Source of the DNA: Nocardia acidivorans NBRC 108247
Lineage (GTDB): Bacteria; Actinomycetota; Actinomycetes; Mycobacteriales; Mycobacteriaceae
Reading direction: 5' to 3'
Assembly: GCF_001625085.1 (NCBI RefSeq)
Contig: NZ_BDAW01000002.1
Location: 88,468 to 152,467 of the forward strand
DNA length: 64,000 bases
Of the stretch, positions 62,269 to 64,000 are shown piece after piece. Under the pieces are notes generated by a model, which saw nothing but the letters and a program-made list of their open reading frames with translations, ran no database searches and was not told the DNA's origin. Position 1 is the first letter of the stretch; each line of letters opens with the position of its first letter. A program made the position numbers and the translations under genes.

Positions 62269-63822
62269 ATGCACGATTCTGCACTGCGCGGGTACTACAC
62301 GGCCGATGAGGTGCGGGCGGCGGAGGCTGAGTTATTCACGCGGGTTCCGGCGGGAATGCCTATGCGGCGGGCGGCTTTCGGGCTGGCCGAAGTGGTGGTA
62401 CGCGAGCTGCGGGAGCGGACCGGGGGAGTGGCCGGGCGGTCGGTGACGCTGTTGGTCGGGTCCGGGGACAATGGCGGGGACGCGCTGTGGGCGGGGTCAT
62501 TTCTGCGGCGGCGGGGTGTGGCGGTGGACGCGGTACTGCTCGCACCCGAACGGGCGCATGCGGCCGGGCTGGCGGCCCTGCGTAAGGCGGGCGGGCGGGT
62601 CCACGCGGATGCGGCCGGTGAGCGGGCGCGCGGCAGGATAACCGGTGATCCGGTGCGGGAACCAGCCGCCGATGCGCGCGTGCGCGGTGGGGCCGCTGGT
62701 CAGCGCGTGCGCGGTGGAGCGGGGCCGGATCTCGTCGTCGACGGGATCGTCGGCATCTCCGGGCGGGGACCGCTGCGGCCCGAGGCCGCGAAACTTGTTG
62801 CCGAGGTGCGGGTTCCGATTATCGCCGCGGACCTTCCCAGCGGGGTTGACGCCGATACCGGGGCGGTCGGTGGTCCCGCGGTGCGGGCCGCCGTTACCGT
62901 GGCGTTCGGCGCGTACAAACCGGTGCACGCACTGGCCGCGCCGTACTGCGGGCGAATTGAGTTGGTGCCCATCGGGTTACGGTTGCCGGAGCCGAATCTC
63001 GCTGCGCTGGAGGTGGAGTCGATCGGGGCGGGGTGGCCGGTTCCGCGATCGACCGATGACAAGTACACCCAGGGCGTCACCGGGGTCTGTGCCGGGAGCG
63101 CCACCTATCCGGGGGCGGCGATTCTGTGCACCGGGGGCGCGGTGGCCGCCACCTCCGGGATGGTTCGCTACGCGGGGACCGGTGCGGCGCATGTCCTCGA
63201 GCATTTTCCGGAAATCATTGCCGCCCCGACGATTTCGGAGACCGGCCGGGTGCAGTCCTGGGTGTTCGGCCCGGGGGCGGGCACCGACGCCGCGGCCCAC
63301 GACCGGCTCGCGCAGATCCTGGCCACCGATCTTCCCGTCGTGGTGGACGCGGACGGCCTCACCCTGCTGGCCGCCGACCCCGGCCTGATCACCGGGCGCG
63401 CCGCCCCGACCGTCCTCACCCCGCACGCCGGTGAGTTCGCCCGTCTGACCGGAGCCGATCCGGCCCCCGATCGTGTTGCCGCCGTCCGCAAACTCGCCGA
63501 TTCCTGGCAGGTGACCGTCCTGTTGAAAGGCCGCGCCACCCTCATCGCCACCCCCGGCCGCCCCGTCCTGGTGAACGAGGCGGGCGGTTCGTGGGCCGCC
63601 ACCGCGGGCTCGGGCGATGTGCTGTCCGGCATTCTCGCCGCGCTCCTGGCGGCGGGCCGGGACCCGGCCTGGTCCGCGGCCGCCGCGGCGCGCGTGCACG
63701 CCCTGGCCGCCAACCTGGCCGCACACGCGAGTTCCGCTGCGGGCGCGCCCATCTCGGCCACACCGCTGCAACAGCACATTCGCGCGGCCATCGGCACCCT
63801 GCGCGAGCTGTCCGCCCGCTGA
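62269..63822 (+). CDS. nnr: Bifunctional NAD(P)H-hydrate epimerase / ADP-dependent dehydratase
   Basis: About 517 residues. It repairs hydrated NAD(P)H: the N-terminal YjeF_N epimerase (LLVGSGDNGGDALWAGSFL, VVDGIVGISGRGP, AADLPSGVDADTGAV) and C-terminal dehydratase of ribokinase-like fold (YTQGVTGVCAGSATYPGAAI, FGPGAGTD, VLTPHAGEFARLTG, GSWAATAGSGDVLSGILAAL). The epimerase half has a ~35-residue Arg/Gly insertion after GGRVHADAAG, with RVRGGAAGQ repeated. GGGAGG lies 6 nt before the ATG. Synteny with glmS matches M. tuberculosis Rv3433c. Confidence 0.95.
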   Translation: MHDSALRGYYTADEVRAAEAELFTRVPAGMPMRRAAFGLAEVVVRELRERTGGVAGRSVTLLVGSGDNGGDALWAGSFLRRRGVAVDAVLLAPERAHAAGLAALRKAGGRVHADAAGERARGRITGDPVREPAADARVRGGAAGQRVRGGAGPDLVVDGIVGISGRGPLRPEAAKLVAEVRVPIIAADLPSGVDADTGAVGGPAVRAAVTVAFGAYKPVHALAAPYCGRIELVPIGLRLPEPNLAALEVESIGAGWPVPRSTDDKYTQGVTGVCAGSATYPGAAILCTGGAVAATSGMVRYAGTGAAHVLEHFPEIIAAPTISETGRVQSWVFGPGAGTDAAAHDRLAQILATDLPVVVDADGLTLLAADPGLITGRAAPTVLTPHAGEFARLTGADPAPDRVAAVRKLADSWQVTVLLKGRATLIATPGRPVLVNEAGGSWAATAGSGDVLSGILAALLAAGRDPAWSAAAAARVHALAANLAAHASSAAGAPISATPLQQHIRAAIGTLRELSAR

Positions 63823-63852
63823 CAGACCTCGGGAGCATGCGGCTGTATCGGG

Positions 63853-64000
63853 GTGCACGCGGCCAACCGGGCACTGAAGCTGATACTCGGCTCCGTGCTG
63901 ATCGCGGGTTGCGTTCTCTACCCGGACAACTGGAAATCAACCGGCAGTGGACTGACCGCGGCGCGCAGCGCGGCCCGGCCTGCCGCGACGCCTGGGACTC
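63853..64000 (+). CDS. Possible lipoprotein or secreted protein, N-terminus only
   Basis: From GTG the frame reads VHAANRALKLILGSVLIAGC, then VLYPDNWKSTGSG and continues to the window end. The IAGC sequence could be a lipobox. A competing frame from the ATG at 63837 is also open to the edge. Nothing identifies a family, and no clear ribosome site decides between them. Confidence 0.3.
   Translation, partial: MHAANRALKLILGSVLIAGCVLYPDNWKSTGSGLTAARSAARPAATPGT

Overview
The window looks like chromosome of a Nocardia or close relative (order Mycobacteriales). It is very GC-rich with many GTG starts. It carries a type VII secretion (T7SS/ESX) locus, WXG100 proteins and an EspI-like ATPase. Its backbone matches, from family knowledge, the mycobacterial order infA-rpmJ-rpsM-rpsK-rpsD-rpoA-rplQ-truA ... 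ESX-4 ... rplM-rpsI-glmM ... glmS ... nnr. The genus is inferred; no rRNA or tRNA gene was seen.

Layout. (1) 1-9.8 kb: a partial aminobutyraldehyde-type dehydrogenase divergent from a PucR regulator, a short form of large-type NAD-glutamate dehydrogenase, and a 1344-residue EspI-like ATPase. (2) 10.2-15 kb: the infA-to-rplQ ribosomal/RNA-polymerase alpha operon with several perfect hairpins between its genes, a terminator, then truA. (3) 15.3-20.8 kb: three paralogous AraC-type regulators interleaved with two nitrilase-fold proteins. Both nitrilase-fold proteins keep Glu45, Lys127 and Glu134 but have Gly at position 161, where the catalytic Cys should be. This is the strongest candidate for an undescribed system. 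(4) 20.8-24.3 kb: csoR with a CsoR-type operator, a methylthioadenosine phosphorylase, an epimerase with a low-complexity insertion, and an FMN reductase.

(5) 24.4-49.7 kb: an ESX-4-like locus with eccE, eccB, mycP, eccD, eccC and two WXG100 genes. It is expanded by about 11.5 kb holding three paralogous lipoproteins, a Ser/Thr kinase, an FHA protein, a zinc metallopeptidase lipoprotein and an FHA-FHA-ABC exporter of the Rv1747 type. It ends with an 800-residue Rv3446c-like T7SS protein. A kinase, three FHA domains and a secretion machine in one block suggest phospho-regulated export. (6) 49.9-52.5 kb: rplM-rpsI, a strong terminator and glmM. (7) 52.5-58.2 kb: an ABC-F ATPase, a PspC-like protein, two DnaA-box matches, a small Asp/Gly-rich protein, an EspC-like protein overlapping a large Pro-rich WXG-type protein, and an alpha/beta hydrolase whose nucleophile serine is Gly. 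(8) 58.3-64 kb: glmS, a cupredoxin lipoprotein, an intact IS630-type element between TA dinucleotides, a degenerate GC-rich repeat array, bifunctional NAD(P)HX repair enzyme nnr, and the start of one more frame.

All calls rest on reading motifs and gene order; no database search was run.
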